Positions 5,478 through 7,295 of a stretch of 7,295 nucleotides of DNA are shown in pieces; position 1 is the stretch's first letter; every line of letters starts with the position of its first letter. A program made the position numbers and the translations under genes. The stretch is from Planctomycetia bacterium (GTDB taxonomy: Bacteria; Planctomycetota; Planctomycetia; Pirellulales; UBA1268): contig RGBY01000129.1 of the NCBI GenBank assembly GCA_009919445.1, positions 1 to 7,295 of the forward strand, written 5' to 3'. The notes under the pieces are model-generated. The model saw nothing but the letters and a program-made list of their open reading frames with translations. It had not been told where the DNA came from and made no database searches.

Positions 5478-7172
5478 TCAGTCTGCTGGTCGTAATGCTA
5501 CAGCCAGACTCATGCCAAATGCGGTGACCACGCAGCCGCCGAGCCCAAAAAGAATGGGCATGAGGCCGACAACGCTGCCCAGGCCTGCCGTTCCGATAAT
5601 CACAGCCGCGAGCCCCCAGGCTCCGACTCCGGTGGCCAGAGAAAACCCGCCAATACGGAGAGCCTGCTGCTTGAGGCTGGGAACCTGCAGCAGCACTTCC
5701 TCGCGGCCTGGAGGTTCAATGAGTGCTCCGCTGTCAGCCTGCCCTAGGCTGTCATTCTCATCCAATATCCATTCCCCATTGCTAGCCTCATTCCCAAGCC
5801 CCCCCGACGCACTGGGGCTGCCCGATGCGGGCACGGGAGGGCGGTCGACCCCAGCCGATGAACCACCGCGAGCCATCGGAGAGAGTTCTTCTGGTCGCCA
5901 ATGCTGCAACTCAGCGATGACCTCTTCCATCGTCTGATAGCGATCAGCCGGCTCTTTTAACATCATGCCACTGATGACATCGCAGAAGGCCCGACTGAGA
6001 TGCGGGGCGACGTCCTCCGGCTTCGGAGGCTGTTCATGAAGGTGCCGCTTGGCCTTATCCTCTTTTTTACCCTCAGGAAACGGCGGCCTGCCCGTAACCG
6101 CAAAGTAGAGCGTACAACCCAGGCTGTAGATGTCGGCTGATGGGCCCACATGATCCGGGTTTTGAATCTGCTCAGGAGCGATATAGTCCATTGTCCCGAC
6201 GATGCGGTTGAGTTCCACTCGCTCACCAACTGCCATGGAGTTGGCAAGTCCGAGGTCGAGCAGTTTCACCACGCCTTCATCAGTAACGATGATGTTCCCT
6301 GGCTTCACGTCGCGATGAACGACACCTTGAGTATGGGCATACCCGAGGGCTGCCGCCGCCTGAGAAAAGACAGATGCGGCAGTGACCTCGTCAAGGACAC
6401 CGTGCCGCTTGACCTGCCGATTTAAATCGAGGCCGGGAACGAGCTCAGTCACCAGAAAAAAGACCATGCCGTCGTACCCGGCATCAAGAGCCCTCACCAG
6501 GTTGCCGTGGTCGAGCCGGCTGAGGACTTTAATTTCCCGCAGGAAGGCCTCCTCGGTCTCTTTGGCTTTCTCTGGGTCGCCTTCCGTCTTTTTTCGGGAG
6601 AGCACTTTGATAGCAACCTGTCGCCCCATCAGTTCGTGCTCAGCCAGAAAGACCGTTCCCATTCCTCCCCGACCAATCTGATCGAGAATGCGGTACTGCC
6701 CCAGCCGGAATCGTTTCCGTCCGAGAAGCATCTGCTCGGCCTGAAACTTGGTCAGAATCTCTTTCAACACCAGTTCCGCAGCCACGGCATGGGCTTCGTC
6801 CGGCTCGGCGGCTGCCGTCGCACTCGGGGCAGTCCGAACCTCGGTTACTGTTGCCCGTAATTGCTCTTCAGTCACGAGGCCACTGGCCAGTGCCACCTCA
6901 GAAAAAATATCAAGCGGTGAGCGACTGCTCCCGAGCAGCCGCTCTACTTGCTTGCTTCCGAGCAGTTTCTCCGCCTGCTGCCTCGTCAATTTCTTTCGTT
7001 CGATTAACTTCAAGACGGTAGCCCGCACAATTGCCACATCATCTTGTTTCCCCGGAGCGCTAGCCGCCCGGGCAGCAGATTCCGCAGCATTGAGAGATGC
7101 CTTGTCAACAAGGCCACTGGCAAGAAGTGCTTCGCGGAAACGCGTGAGCATGGATGGAGCAGGAGCGGGCAT
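5478..7172 (-). CDS. Membrane-anchored Hanks-type (PknB-like) Ser/Thr protein kinase with duplicated N-terminal module
   Basis: With the ATG at 7172 the protein has 564 residues. Two similar modules (about 12-74 and 90-153) contain LLASGLVDKASL/ALASGLVTEEQL and LTRQQAEKLLGSK/LTKFQAEQMLLGR. The kinase domain (about 160-425) is complete: G-loop GRGGMGTV (167-174), VAIK lysine 189, alpha-C glutamate 213, HRDVKPGN (286-293), DLG (306-308, replacing DFG), GTMDYIAPEQ (326-335) and DIYSLG (347-352). A Ser/Pro/Gly-rich acidic linker follows (about 430-500), then two hydrophobic helices (about 508-529 and 533-560) ending seven residues or fewer from the C-terminus. The kinase should therefore be cytoplasmic, with almost nothing outside the cell, so sensing probably lies in the N-terminal modules. 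No ribosome binding site settles the start. Open frame extends to TTG 7262, and ATG 7151 also keeps everything. It is expected to phosphorylate itself and unknown substrates. Confidence 0.95.
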   Translation of the reverse strand: MPAPAPSMLTRFREALLASGLVDKASLNAAESAARAASAPGKQDDVAIVRATVLKLIERKKLTRQQAEKLLGSKQVERLLGSSRSPLDIFSEVALASGLVTEEQLRATVTEVRTAPSATAAAEPDEAHAVAAELVLKEILTKFQAEQMLLGRKRFRLGQYRILDQIGRGGMGTVFLAEHELMGRQVAIKVLSRKKTEGDPEKAKETEEAFLREIKVLSRLDHGNLVRALDAGYDGMVFFLVTELVPGLDLNRQVKRHGVLDEVTAASVFSQAAAALGYAHTQGVVHRDVKPGNIIVTDEGVVKLLDLGLANSMAVGERVELNRIVGTMDYIAPEQIQNPDHVGPSADIYSLGCTLYFAVTGRPPFPEGKKEDKAKRHLHEQPPKPEDVAPHLSRAFCDVISGMMLKEPADRYQTMEEVIAELQHWRPEELSPMARGGSSAGVDRPPVPASGSPSASGGLGNEASNGEWILDENDSLGQADSGALIEPPGREEVLLQVPSLKQQALRIGGFSLATGVGAWGLAAVIIGTAGLGSVVGLMPILFGLGGCVVTAFGMSLAVALRPAD

Positions 7173-7295
7173 ACGGGCGAAACGATTACGGATATTGATT
7201 TCGGGTAGAAATCCGGAGGATGGCAGACAGGCTAGGCCGCTCCACCTTCTCGGCTGTAGCAACAGTCCGGCTGAGCGTTGCCAGAGATCATACGA

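Noticed and set aside
7173..7262. Thirty-codon N-terminal extension of the kinase to TTG 7262
   Set aside because: It is open in frame, but it needs a TTG start without a ribosome binding site and adds no recognisable sequence. The duplicated module begins only after ATG 7172.

Overview
The window looks like a piece of a moderately GC-rich planctomycete chromosome, probably Pirellulaceae or a close relative. I infer this from gene content, not from a database search. The supporting genes are a Hanks-type Ser/Thr kinase with the planctomycete-style QAE-x-LL...GR-x-R-F-x-LG-x-YRIL lead-in, a HEAT-repeat protein with a lipoprotein-like leader, and a small exported protein with an 'ASTA' module that I associate with planctomycetes. 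Several genes also lack a strong Shine-Dalgarno sequence.

Layout. Positions 1-485 (minus) are the N-terminal third of leuC, the large subunit of 3-isopropylmalate dehydratase, cut by the window edge. Upstream of it on the same strand is a small class I methyltransferase-like gene (605-1150). The 110 bases between them hold a 29-codon ORF with a good ribosome binding site. Positions 1151-1529 are non-coding and contain two overlapping hairpins and a degenerate tandem repeat. Positions 1530-3389 (minus) encode a HEAT-repeat protein of about 15 repeats. Its expected lipoprotein signal peptide sits just upstream in a different reading frame (3361-3459). A divergent intergenic region (3460-3690) carries a cluster of ATACT/AGTAT motifs. 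It leads into a plus-strand exported hypothetical protein (3691-4383) and then a TIGR01777/YfcH-type NAD(P)-dependent epimerase (4522-5433). The epimerase converges, with only 44 bases between, on a minus-strand membrane-anchored Ser/Thr kinase (5478-7172) that has a duplicated N-terminal module.

How they work together. Apart from a possible methyltransferase-leuC transcription unit, the genes do not form an obvious pathway. There is no mobile element, CRISPR array, tRNA/rRNA or recognisable defence system. The points most worth following up are the split lipoprotein/HEAT reading frame, the duplicated N-terminal module of the kinase, the non-coding repeat region, and the motif cluster upstream of the exported protein.
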